Shown one piece after another: positions 1 to 5,741 of a stretch of DNA of 7,359 nt. Below the pieces are notes generated by a model. It was given only the letters and a program-made list of their open reading frames with translations. It had not been told where the DNA came from and ran no database searches. The DNA comes from JAAOZP01 sp038848185 (lineage in GTDB: Archaea; Thermoproteota; EX4484-205; JAAOZP01): NCBI GenBank assembly GCA_038848185.1, contig JAWCNV010000039.1:1-7359 (forward strand), in the 5' to 3' direction. The first letter of the stretch is position 1. Every line of letters starts with the position of its first letter. A program made the translations under genes and the position numbers.

Positions 1-79
1 TTAAGAAACCAGATACTGCACAAAGCAGTAGTTTACTGATTTCGAAAGTCGGATTGATTTCTTGGATATGATTCATCAT
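1..79 (-). CDS. possible 5' end of an unidentified gene, cut by the left edge
   Basis: An open frame on the minus strand starts at ATG 79-77 (a second ATG follows at 76-74) and runs off the left edge. It reads MMNHIQEINPTFEISKLLL, then a short hydrophobic stretch (CAVSGFL). An in-frame stop lies just upstream at 100-98, so the start must fall in this interval. A TATA-like element at 112-105 is centred about 30 bases from the first ATG, matching the near-leaderless layout of other genes here. With about 26 codons visible no family can be named, and the frame could be fortuitous. The plus strand here has only short frames ending within 70 bases. Confidence 0.35.
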   Translation of the reverse strand, partial: MMNHIQEINPTFEISKLLLCAVSGFL

Positions 80-102
80 ACTTAGCCTTTTCAGATTTCA
101 CA

Positions 103-117
103 CCTATTTAAATTAGG
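103..117 (-). promoter_or_regulatory. TATA-like box inside an imperfect 15-bp palindrome
   Basis: On the minus strand TTTAAATA at 112-105 resembles an archaeal TATA box, and its centre predicts a transcription start near 82, just before the possible ATG at 79. The box lies in an imperfect palindrome, CCTATTTAAATTAGG on the plus strand, with one mismatched pair. A second TATA-like sequence, GTATAAAT at 130-123, would give a start near 100 and a leader of about 20 bases. Which one is used cannot be decided from sequence. Confidence 0.3.
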
Positions 118-151
118 CATTATTTATACATTAACCTAAGTTTCAGACAGA

Positions 152-652
152 TTATTCAGTAAGTATTTTTCCAGATGGTACTGTAAAGACGTTTTTCGAA
201 TAATGTAAAAGCGGTTGAAAGTCTGATGCTTCGACATATTCCTCCAAGGCTCTTCCCACGACAAGCCAGTGATCTCCGAATTTCCTCATCAATTCCACTT
301 TACACTCTAATTGAACCGGAATATTTTTCACGAGCGGCGGCCTAATTGATTTAGACTTCACTGTTTCCAATCCAGCTAATTTGAACTTGTCAACCTCCCT
401 TCCAGACTTGGTTCCACATATCCACACTTTACTGATCATTTCCTTTGAGGGAATCGCTAAAACGAATTCACCAACCCCTCTCAGATTCTCAAAGGTTTTC
501 CTCTTAGGAGAAATTGCAAAAGCAACATATTTCGGGTCAAAGCTTACAGGCATCAGGAATGAGAAGGCAGCAATATCGGGCTCACCTTTAGAATCACAAG
601 TGATCACTAGGCCAGTTACCCTTGGGAAAAGGAGTTCGCTTATCCTAGTCAT
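152..652 (-). CDS. flavin reductase-like, FMN-binding split-barrel protein
   Basis: This 166-residue soluble protein matches the flavin reductase-like (flavoredoxin type) split-barrel family, which binds FMN and uses NAD(P)H or partner proteins to reduce flavin or pass on electrons. Visible family features are the N-terminal strand with PRVTGLVITCD (residues 10-20), the AAFSFLMPVSFDPKYVAFAI segment (28-47) that normally lines the FMN site, the R51-K-T-F-E-N56 phosphate-loop-like stretch, a GEFVLAIP strand (61-68), and GDHWLVVGRALE near 126-137, equivalent to the usual GDH..VGRV motif. It is slightly shorter than many homologues, which run to about 190 residues. The start is ATG 652-650, preceded by a TATA-like box and no Shine-Dalgarno site. 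It stands 104 bases beyond the transporter operon, with T tracts between, so it is probably a separate transcription unit. The physiological electron acceptor cannot be predicted. Confidence 0.85.
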   Translation of the reverse strand: MTRISELLFPRVTGLVITCDSKGEPDIAAFSFLMPVSFDPKYVAFAISPKRKTFENLRGVGEFVLAIPSKEMISKVWICGTKSGREVDKFKLAGLETVKSKSIRPPLVKNIPVQLECKVELMRKFGDHWLVVGRALEEYVEASDFQPLLHYSKNVFTVPSGKILTE

Positions 653-690
653 ACAGTAGGATGAGAAACCGGAATTGTTAAATTTTTCAC
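653..690 (-). promoter_or_regulatory. TATA-like promoter of the flavin reductase gene
   Basis: The minus-strand AAATTTAA at 686-679, preceded by a purine-rich AGTGAAA that could serve as BRE, is centred about 30 bases upstream of the ATG at 652. An archaeal start about 26 bases from the TATA centre would fall near 656, giving an essentially leaderless mRNA. The absence of a Shine-Dalgarno sequence agrees with this. Confidence 0.45.
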
Positions 691-704
691 TTAATCTTCA
701 GCCT

Positions 705-750
705 GTTAAAAAGTAGATAAATTAGAAGGACTAGTTTATTAAAAACTCTC
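705..750 (-). terminator. oligo-T termination region after the PH-domain gene
   Basis: Downstream of the stop of the bPH2 gene, the transcript strand carries two five-T tracts, at 745-741 and 712-708, in AT-rich sequence with no strong hairpin. Archaeal RNA polymerase commonly terminates at oligo-T tracts without a stem. This is a reasonable end for the four-gene operon, but the tracts are short. Confidence 0.35.
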
Positions 751-756
751 TTGAAC

Positions 757-1374
757 CTAGTTCTTACTTTCCAGAGCCTCTCTAATTTTCTTTAACTCAG
801 CAAGTATCTGTTCATCCAGCTTCGGAGAAACTGTTTCTGCACCCGCTTCGACAGCCACCGGCTTAAGCCTTCTAATCATGCTCATGATGAATTCCCTCAC
901 TTCTTCAGCATTCCTGATTCCCTGTAAGTATGCCTCCGCGACTGTAGCTCCTCCTCCGTAAACGTTGTATCCGGCTGTTTGAACATGAATATCCCAGAGC
1001 CTTACGAGTCGCTGTACTGGCCCCTGTCTGATGTCGACATTCGTAATTCGGTTATAAGGGACAATGCTCCTATGCTTCCACAGAACGCCCCTCTCAACAA
1101 GTATTTCGCTCTCCGTGAAGGTGTAGAATAGGGACGCGTAATATAGGTTGACCCAGATGGCTGATGGGATTGATATCAAAAGAGATATGAAGAAGAGGAT
1201 TAGAAAGGGAAGGAAAGCGATTGTTGTAGGAATATTTCTGCCTAAAATTAAGAGTGGTAGCGTAGTTATTACTCCTATTCCTAGGATGAAAGTTAAGAGA
1301 ATCAGCAGGTAAACGTAGTTAAGTTTCTTGAAATCCGGATCTGGTTTAAACCTCTCACCGATCCTAATAGCCAA
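757..1374 (-). CDS. membrane PH-domain (bPH2/YdbS-like) protein
   Basis: This 205-residue membrane protein has two adjacent hydrophobic helices (about 19-44 and 50-78) followed by a bacterial-type PH domain of the bPH2 (YdbS/DUF304) family (about 80-168). The family hallmark is clear: VPYNRITNVDIRQGPVQRL then LWDIHVQTAG (about 105-135). The end (about 184-203, LDEQILAELKKIREALES) looks like an amphipathic helix suited to oligomerisation. bPH2 proteins are membrane-linked and mostly of unknown function. The start is TTG 1374-1372, chosen because a Shine-Dalgarno site lies nine bases upstream inside the end of the permease gene. The gap to the permease stop is only three bases, so the two are almost surely co-transcribed. 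I infer an accessory role for the transporter; many bPH2 proteins carry two PH domains, this one carries one. Confidence 0.85.
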   Translation of the reverse strand: MAIRIGERFKPDPDFKKLNYVYLLILLTFILGIGVITTLPLLILGRNIPTTIAFLPFLILFFISLLISIPSAIWVNLYYASLFYTFTESEILVERGVLWKHRSIVPYNRITNVDIRQGPVQRLVRLWDIHVQTAGYNVYGGGATVAEAYLQGIRNAEEVREFIMSMIRRLKPVAVEAGAETVSPKLDEQILAELKKIREALESKN

Positions 1375-1377
1375 GTA

Positions 1378-2358
1378 TTATTTCTCCTCGCGCCTTGCGA
1401 ATACTATGTAGGAGAGAATTATGAATATTATAGGGTAGAGTATTAGAACCGCTATTGATAAGGGGTATTGTGAAAAAAGTTTAGCAACATCTAAAGTTTC
1501 TCTCTCGTATTGAAAATATTGAGGAATAAGTTTAGACATTATATTAGTATAATGCTGGTATACGGAGAAGAACTGTATCGTGCCCGTGATTTCATTAAGC
1601 TTATTCTGCCAAGACTCATAGTCAAAACTTGAAGTAGTGTAATAGTGGGTAACATTATTTTCTATGTATGTCACATTCTCATAGGTGAAAGTTGGCACAC
1701 CTACTGCGAAAAACGCTATAAAGTAAGAAATTATCGGGAGAATCAAGCTTAAGAAAATCCAGATTACAATACTGATTACAAGCGAGTGGCCTGATTTGCC
1801 TGAAAAAGCTGATATGAACAGTGATATTGAATAATATGCAAATGCATAAACCAAGGAAAATATGCATAAGAGAATCAACCTCACAACTTCGTCAAGAGAT
1901 ATTGATATCCCTTGTAGAAATATTGTTATTGAAACCGTGAGAAATGTTGCTGTGAAAAGCGTGATGCTTATCACAGCCAATGAAGAAATAATTTTACCGT
2001 TTACTACGTCATCCCTGTAAACGGGTCTTGAAAGCAATACCTTAAGGGTCCCGCTTTCCCTCTCCCTAGAAAGGGCATCGTAGCCAAAAGCAATGCCCAG
2101 AAATGGAGCCATAAACGCAACGGAGGAGCCAGCATTTGAGAATATTACGATTATGCTAGAAGGTCGCGATTCTCCAGGGACTTGCATCCACATGAGATTA
2201 GTAAATGCCATCATTGCAACATAATATAGTAAGAGCACTCCTATAATGATCCATAGTCTTTTGCTTATCACAGCGTCAGAAAACTCTTTTCGAGCAATTA
2301 TTTTAATTCTCTTCCAAGAAGATGAAGAATGCTTAAAATTTTTCATCATTTTGCTCAT
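1378..2358 (-). CDS. ABC-2 type transporter permease (NosY-like)
   Basis: This 326-residue integral membrane protein is the permease half of an ABC-2 type transporter. Six hydrophobic helices can be seen at about 35-55, 75-95, 122-147, 158-184, 192-219 and 299-321. Between helices 2 and 3 is the characteristic cytoplasmic coupling segment ALSRERESGTLKVLL followed by SRPVYRDDVVNGK (about 95-122), typical of NosY-like (COG1277) permeases contacting their ATPase. A long hydrophilic loop (about 220-295) between the last two helices should be outside the cell; it is rich in Tyr and Asn and has two N-glycosylation sequons (N228-V-T and N235-V-T). The ATG at 2358 overlaps the ATPase stop in an ATGA arrangement, with GGAG about ten bases upstream, so translation is coupled. 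The gene is visibly more AT-rich than its neighbours, partly because of its many Ile, Phe and Tyr codons. The substrate is unknown. Confidence 0.88.
   Translation of the reverse strand: MSKMMKNFKHSSSSWKRIKIIARKEFSDAVISKRLWIIIGVLLLYYVAMMAFTNLMWMQVPGESRPSSIIVIFSNAGSSVAFMAPFLGIAFGYDALSRERESGTLKVLLSRPVYRDDVVNGKIISSLAVISITLFTATFLTVSITIFLQGISISLDEVVRLILLCIFSLVYAFAYYSISLFISAFSGKSGHSLVISIVIWIFLSLILPIISYFIAFFAVGVPTFTYENVTYIENNVTHYYTTSSFDYESWQNKLNEITGTIQFFSVYQHYTNIMSKLIPQYFQYERETLDVAKLFSQYPLSIAVLILYPIIFIILSYIVFARREEK
1381..1389 (-). promoter_or_regulatory. Shine-Dalgarno site for the PH-domain gene
   Basis: GAGGAGAAA on the minus strand (1389-1381) lies within the last codons of the permease gene. Nine bases separate GGAG from the TTG at 1374, which supports this non-ATG start and translational coupling. 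Confidence 0.65.
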
Positions 2359-3251
2359 ACATTACTCACTCCATCTGAGTAGAATCGGTAAAGATCTTCC
2401 CATTCAGGCTTCGATGATACGAGCGCCTCAACGGAGTATTGACCCTTAGTAAGCAAGGAAAACAATTCCCCTCCAATGTCGCTTCTCCCTATAACAGATA
2501 GCTTTCCTTCACCCTCTATCCTCACCTCCATTACGTCAGGCAGGTTTTTAACCTCCTGAAAGAGTTTTCCGACATCCCCTGACTTAAGGTGAATCTCGTA
2601 GCTGTAGCCTTTTGCACCCCTCATTTTCTGAGTAAGCTCCTCCATGCTTCCTTGAGCAACTATCCTGCCTCTCCTGATTATTGCTGTATGAGTGCAAACC
2701 ATTCCTAGATCCCGTAGCAGGTGTGTTGAGAGGAAGACTGTCTTCCCTTCTTTAACAACCTCCCCTATAAACCTTCTGAACTCTATGACTCCATCAGGAT
2801 CTATTCCTACAGTCGGCTCGTCAAATATAAGCACCTCAGGATCCTTCATAAGGGCCTGTGCTATTCCAAGCCTCTGCTTCATCCCTCTTGAGAACGCTGA
2901 TACTTTGCTGTTAACTCTGTCATTTAAACCCACTTTCTCCAAAGCTTCAATCGCCTTCTGCCTAATTCTTTCTGTTGGCACTCCATCTAATAGGCCAAAG
3001 TACTTGAGGTTCTCCAAAGCAGTCATGTTGTCATAGAAGCCGAAGCCCTCTGGAAGCAGGCCTACTCTCATCCTGATCTCCAAGGACTCGTGAAGCACAT
3101 CGTAACCTAAAACCTTGGCACTCCCTTTCGTCGGCAAAGTTAAACCCATTAGTATAGATATTAGTGTAGATTTTCCAGCTCCGTTTGGACCGAAGAGCCC
3201 ATATACGCTACCCTCTGGAACCCTAAGGCTCACGCCATCTAATGCCACCAC
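2355..3251 (-). CDS. ABC transporter ATP-binding protein (CcmA/NosF-like)
   Basis: This is the ATPase subunit for the adjacent permease, 298 residues from the first canonical start (GTG 3251-3249). Walker A is GPNGAGKST (21-29), the Q-loop region reads LLPEGFGFYDN with Glu where Gln is usual (about 65-75, common in this CcmA-like group), the signature is SRGMKQR (121-127), Walker B is LIFDEP (141-146) with catalytic E145, the D-loop follows at VGIDP, and the switch histidine is H177 in STHLL. A C-terminal domain of about 90 residues ends at the stop, which overlaps the permease start. The GTG start is probably not the real one: the frame stays open upstream to 3342 and encodes VIECENLVKTFKGKPPV, the usual first strand and aromatic A-loop of ABC ATPases, yet no ATG, GTG or TTG exists in that frame. 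See the separate extension entry. Confidence 0.93.
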   Translation of the reverse strand: MVALDGVSLRVPEGSVYGLFGPNGAGKSTLISILMGLTLPTKGSAKVLGYDVLHESLEIRMRVGLLPEGFGFYDNMTALENLKYFGLLDGVPTERIRQKAIEALEKVGLNDRVNSKVSAFSRGMKQRLGIAQALMKDPEVLIFDEPTVGIDPDGVIEFRRFIGEVVKEGKTVFLSTHLLRDLGMVCTHTAIIRRGRIVAQGSMEELTQKMRGAKGYSYEIHLKSGDVGKLFQEVKNLPDVMEVRIEGEGKLSVIGRSDIGGELFSLLTKGQYSVEALVSSKPEWEDLYRFYSDGVSNV

Positions 3252-3315
3252 CGGAGGTTTCCCCTTGAATGTTTTAACGAGGTTTTCACATTCTATTACG
3301 AATCCCGTTTTGCAT
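3252..3315 (-). other. N-terminal extension of the ABC ATPase without a canonical in-frame start
   Basis: The codons before GTG 3251 continue the ABC fold in frame (GFVIECENLVKTFKGKPPV), including the expected A-loop aromatic (F in VKTF). The ATG at 3315-3313 directly follows the stop of the NEW3 gene (TGAATG) but is in another frame and ends after nine codons. Removing one A from the four-A run at 3311-3308 on the minus strand would join that ATG to the ATPase frame as MQTGFVIECENL. Alternatives are a non-standard start such as ACG 3308-3306, or reinitiation far downstream at GTG 3251. The coding homology is convincing; the mechanism is open. Confidence 0.6.
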
Positions 3316-3327
3316 TCACCTCCTTCC
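3316..3327 (-). promoter_or_regulatory. strong Shine-Dalgarno site for the ABC ATPase gene
   Basis: GGAAGGAGGTGA on the minus strand (3327-3316) forms the last codons and stop of the NEW3 gene and is nearly a full complement to the 3' end of 16S rRNA. It lies just 3 bases from ATG 3315 (counted from GGAGG), 10 bases from ACG 3308, and more than 60 bases from GTG 3251. It therefore argues for initiation near 3306-3315 rather than at the GTG. Confidence 0.7.
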
Positions 3328-5055
3328 GTACCTCCTGTATATTATGTAGAGGAAGGTTAAAAGAATTGCAGCGATAGCTATTCCTGTGAAAAACACCTCG
3401 ACCCTCTGCCTGATGAAGACGCGCAGAGATATTGTGGATAAGGAATACTGATCTGACTTAACCCTGAAGGACATAAAATAATCTCCCGCATTAATGTCCG
3501 CGTCGGTGGCAATCCTAAGGGTGAAGGCAACTCTCTCCTGCGGCTTAACTAGAGGAACTACTTCAGGCGTGTACTCGACCTTGAACTTGTCCGGCACGTT
3601 GATTATCTCAGGCCTAACGTTCGTGAGGACGCTGTAGCCGTTGTTCTTAACCTCAATGATGAAGCCTGAGGTTGATCCTGCTGTAGACTCTGTGTAAAAA
3701 TTTTGAGTCTCGTAGCTCATGCTGTAGAAGCCGAGTACCCCCAGTGTTAGGTTAAGCCTGCTTGACGATTCCTGCGTATACGCCTCCAGCGTAAAAGGTA
3801 TTGTCTGAGGCTCCGCCAAGGGAGGGATTTCAACGATCAAGTTAAGCCTTCTTTTCTCGCTAGGTTTCAAGTAGACTTTCGACAGGATGTTTCCACTTGG
3901 ATCGCTCAGCTTCCAAGGGTATCCTACTGGGAGCTGCGCCACATTGATGCTTACAACCCCGTCTGATTCACCTGTGTTCTCAACCTCTACGGGGAATTTT
4001 GCGGAGCTACCCGCATAGGATTCTACGTAAGGTGTGTCTGTAGATGCTTTCGGTTCAACAGTTCCCTTAGCCACCATTATGTAGAAACTGAGGGAGGAGA
4101 CGAATTCTTGGGAAAGAGCACATACCTTAACCTCATGGTTTCCCGGTTGAGCATTCTCTGGAACACTTATTTTCAATAATGCTCTTAGAGACTCGCCTGA
4201 ATCCAGGGAGACATCGTAGAGGCGTCTACCATCCTCCCTGACAATGCTCCCCACCCATCCGCTGGGGGTCGTTACGCTTATTTGAGTTGTGAAACGCTTC
4301 GTCAACGGGTTTCTGATCGTTAGTTCAAAGGTTACTGTGGAGCCGCCTAAGCCTTGAGCAGTAAGGTAGTTTGAAACCAGTATCTGCGGCTCAGCCTTCT
4401 CAACATATATTGAGACGGTGTTCTCCTGTATTATTGAGCCCAGTGCCTTAGCCTTAAGCTCGTACTGGCCGGAGGCGTTAAACGGTACCCTGATCTTCAT
4501 AACGAGGTTTTGAACCTCGTTATGCGTAAGCCTTAGCCCCCATACTTGAGCTGAACCAGAGTAGAAGCCTGCTTCCCATCCCTCCGGCGCCTCTATCTGT
4601 ATTTCCACCAGCTCATCCTGAGAGCCCTTGTTGCCTATGGCTACGGGAATGCTTACCTCCGTCAGGCTCTTCACTCTTAGGCTCGTCAGGCTTATTGTAA
4701 ACTTTAAGCTGTAATCAAGCACTATAAGTCCAATATCCTTATAGCCTGAGAAAGGTGTTGAAACCATTATTGACCTAGCCTCATAACCCTTCTTTTCAAG
4801 TTGAAGCTCATACATGCCTGATTCAAGGTTTAATGAGAAAAACCCGTTAATCGAGGTATGTGTATTAACTATAAATAAGTCGCCTGAGTAAACCTTAACC
4901 TCTACGCTTTCAAGAGGCTTACCATCAATATCTACAATTTTCCCAGCCACTGTGACGCTGCCTTTTACGGTAAGTAAGGTGGATGCTGAGGAAAGTAGGA
5001 GTACGACGGTTAAAAGATTAGTGCAAAGAGTCCTCGAGATCCCCCTGTTTAACAT
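3316..5055 (-). CDS. secreted, membrane-anchored NEW3/Ig-repeat protein with carboxypeptidase-regulatory-like domain
   Basis: This 579-residue protein begins with a signal peptide (about 1-33, hydrophobic LLTVVLLLSSAS core). Next is a carboxypeptidase-regulatory-like beta-sandwich (about 34-113; VAGKIVDIDGKPLESVEVKV, then INGFFSLNLESGMYELQL and KKGYE). It continues with about four NEW3/CARDB-type Ig-like repeats, at roughly 115-217, 225-329, 340-440 and 442-548, with APEGWE and TTPSGW turns and ENTGESDG or NNGYSVL segments between strands. One transmembrane helix (about 552-573) and a basic tail (RRYGRR) anchor it with the repeats outside. This matches the archaeal COG1470-type protein often found with CcmA/NosY-like ABC genes. 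It leads the operon, and its last codons carry the Shine-Dalgarno site of the ATPase gene. The start is ATG 5055-5053, with a TATA box about 31 bases upstream and no Shine-Dalgarno site. It may be an extracellular partner of the transporter; ligand unknown. Confidence 0.85.
   Translation of the reverse strand: MLNRGISRTLCTNLLTVVLLLSSASTLLTVKGSVTVAGKIVDIDGKPLESVEVKVYSGDLFIVNTHTSINGFFSLNLESGMYELQLEKKGYEARSIMVSTPFSGYKDIGLIVLDYSLKFTISLTSLRVKSLTEVSIPVAIGNKGSQDELVEIQIEAPEGWEAGFYSGSAQVWGLRLTHNEVQNLVMKIRVPFNASGQYELKAKALGSIIQENTVSIYVEKAEPQILVSNYLTAQGLGGSTVTFELTIRNPLTKRFTTQISVTTPSGWVGSIVREDGRRLYDVSLDSGESLRALLKISVPENAQPGNHEVKVCALSQEFVSSLSFYIMVAKGTVEPKASTDTPYVESYAGSSAKFPVEVENTGESDGVVSINVAQLPVGYPWKLSDPSGNILSKVYLKPSEKRRLNLIVEIPPLAEPQTIPFTLEAYTQESSSRLNLTLGVLGFYSMSYETQNFYTESTAGSTSGFIIEVKNNGYSVLTNVRPEIINVPDKFKVEYTPEVVPLVKPQERVAFTLRIATDADINAGDYFMSFRVKSDQYSLSTISLRVFIRQRVEVFFTGIAIAAILLTFLYIIYRRYGRR
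4498..4524. repeat. perfect 12-bp inverted repeat with a 3-base loop inside the NEW3 gene
   Basis: The arms CATAACGAGGTT (4498-4509) and AACCTCGTTATG (4513-4524) are exact reverse complements separated by TTG. On the coding strand they encode HNEVQNLVM, near residues 178-186 of the NEW3 protein, in the first Ig-like repeat. The hairpin would form in the mRNA. It is followed by no T tract, so it does not look like a terminator. Confidence 0.9.
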
Positions 5056-5097
5056 TGAGGAGGTGTTGAGAAAGCGGCTGTATTTATATTTTACTTA
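5056..5097 (-). promoter_or_regulatory. TATA-like promoter of the NEW3-ABC-PH operon
   Basis: The minus strand carries AATATAAA at 5090-5083, flanked upstream by an A-rich BRE-like TAAGTAA. Its centre lies about 31 bases from ATG 5055, predicting a start near 5060 and a leader of only a few bases. The sequence just before the ATG (CACCTCCTCA) is the opposite of a Shine-Dalgarno site, which supports leaderless initiation. Confidence 0.6.
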
Positions 5098-5104
5098 ATA
5101 GAAT

Positions 5105-5127
5105 TGTTTCAAATTATTTCTGAAACA
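5105..5127. promoter_or_regulatory. inverted repeat upstream of the operon promoter (candidate regulator site)
   Basis: TGTTTCA (5105-5111) and TGAAACA (5121-5127) are perfect inverted half-sites separated by nine bases. The repeat is centred near -56 relative to the predicted operon start, just upstream of the TATA/BRE, where an archaeal activator could bind. It also lies just past the end of the small upstream gene, but no T tract follows on the transcript strand, so a terminator role is less likely. Confidence 0.4.
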
Positions 5128-5141
5128 TTTTCAATACTTTT

Positions 5142-5741
5142 TTAAGCCTCAATCTCCCTGAAGCCGTTCTCAACATACTGAAGACCTCTCCGCAGCATTC
5201 TGAAGACCTTCTTACCTCCTTCGACCCCTGTTTCACTCGNNNNNNNNNNNNNNNNNNNNNNNNNNNNNNNNNNNNNNNNNNNNNNNNNNNNNNNNNNNNN
5301 NNNNNNNNNNNNNNNNNNNNNNNNNNNNNNNNNNNNNGCATAGCCCTTCTTAATCAGGATGCTCATGTACTGCCTAGGGTTTTCAAGACCGCTAAGCCTA
5401 GCCTCTCCCCTAAGCTTCTCCACATCGTCATACGTGAAGTCTCTCTTCTCAACCGTGTACAGGTAGTAGCCTATGAGCAGGATTTTCTCATAGCCTTTCA
5501 ACATGTCCGGCTCCCTCCCGATTTTCTTAGCCTCCTCCGCAAGGTATTCCGTGAACGTCATTCCGGGAGAAGGTGGTTGGGCTGCCGGAGTCTCTAGAGT
5601 TTTAACGTTTTCTTGGAGGAACTCCTGCCTGAGTTTTTCAAAAGTGGCTTCCACAAACTCCCTGTTCCCCCAGACCTCTATCTCCACATCTCCCTTCCTA
5701 ACCCTTATACCATGCTCAGATTCTTCCATGTGGGTATTCAA
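5142..5741 (-). CDS. small protein with winged-helix-like C-terminus, interrupted by an assembly gap
   Basis: I do not recognise a named family. The protein is about 199 residues if the 98-base gap is the right size. The N-terminal part (GIRVRKGDVEIEVWGNREFVEATFEKL, shown here as residues 11-37) looks like a small beta-hairpin plus helix. A Pro/Ala/Thr-rich linker (about 47-62) follows, then helices with KGYEKILLIGYYLYTVEKRDFTYDDVEKL (82-110) and NPRQYMSILIKKGY (121-134), then, after the gap, GGKKVFRMLRRGLQYVE. Helix-turn-helix, 'KKGY', a wing and 'KKVFRM' are what a winged-helix domain looks like, so DNA binding is likely but unproven. The longest start is TTG 5741-5739; ATG 5729-5727 (MEESEHGIRV) is as likely. 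The codon next to the gap, GCN, gives Ala after KKGY. The frame is the same on both sides of the gap. Thirty-six bases separate it from the helicase gene. Confidence 0.7.
   Translation of the reverse strand: MNTHMEESEHGIRVRKGDVEIEVWGNREFVEATFEKLRQEFLQENVKTLETPAAQPPSPGMTFTEYLAEEAKKIGREPDMLKGYEKILLIGYYLYTVEKRDFTYDDVEKLRGEARLSGLENPRQYMSILIKKGYXXXXXXXXXXXXXXXXXXXXXXXXXXXXXXXXXXSETGVEGGKKVFRMLRRGLQYVENGFREIEA
5178..5209. repeat. 22-base imperfect tandem duplication in the 3' end of the small gene
   Basis: CTGAAGACCT occurs at 5178-5187 and again at 5200-5209, spaced 22 bases. On the coding strand the units match beyond this, as AAGGTCTTCAGAATG and GAGGTCTTCAGTATG. Because 22 is not a multiple of three, the two copies encode similar peptides in different frames: KVFRMLR in the main frame, EVFSMLR in the next. 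Confidence 0.7.
5240..5337. other. assembly gap of 98 undetermined bases
   Basis: All bases here are N. The gap falls inside the winged-helix-like gene, between KKGY(A) and SETGVEGGKKVF. In a typical winged helix these two pieces lie only a few residues apart, so the true gap could be shorter than drawn. Confidence 0.99.

Noticed and set aside
381..659. Plus-strand open frame opposite the flavin reductase gene
   Set aside because: It lies antisense to a well-supported conserved gene and its translation shows no domain-like pattern.
1679..1867. Minus-strand open frame inside the permease gene
   Set aside because: It is a shifted frame within a clear membrane protein, with no start signal of its own.
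2692..3360. Plus-strand open frames opposite the ABC ATPase
   Set aside because: They mirror the ATPase gene, whose motifs are unmistakable; the translations look like antisense Ser/Pro/Leu-rich noise.
5114..5341. Alternative minus-strand frame across the assembly gap (ends MLRTASGRLRLKKVLKMFQK)
   Set aside because: The other frame continues the same reading frame from the upstream part and gives KKVFRMLRRGLQYVE, a better winged-helix ending. It is kept only as part of the duplication finding.
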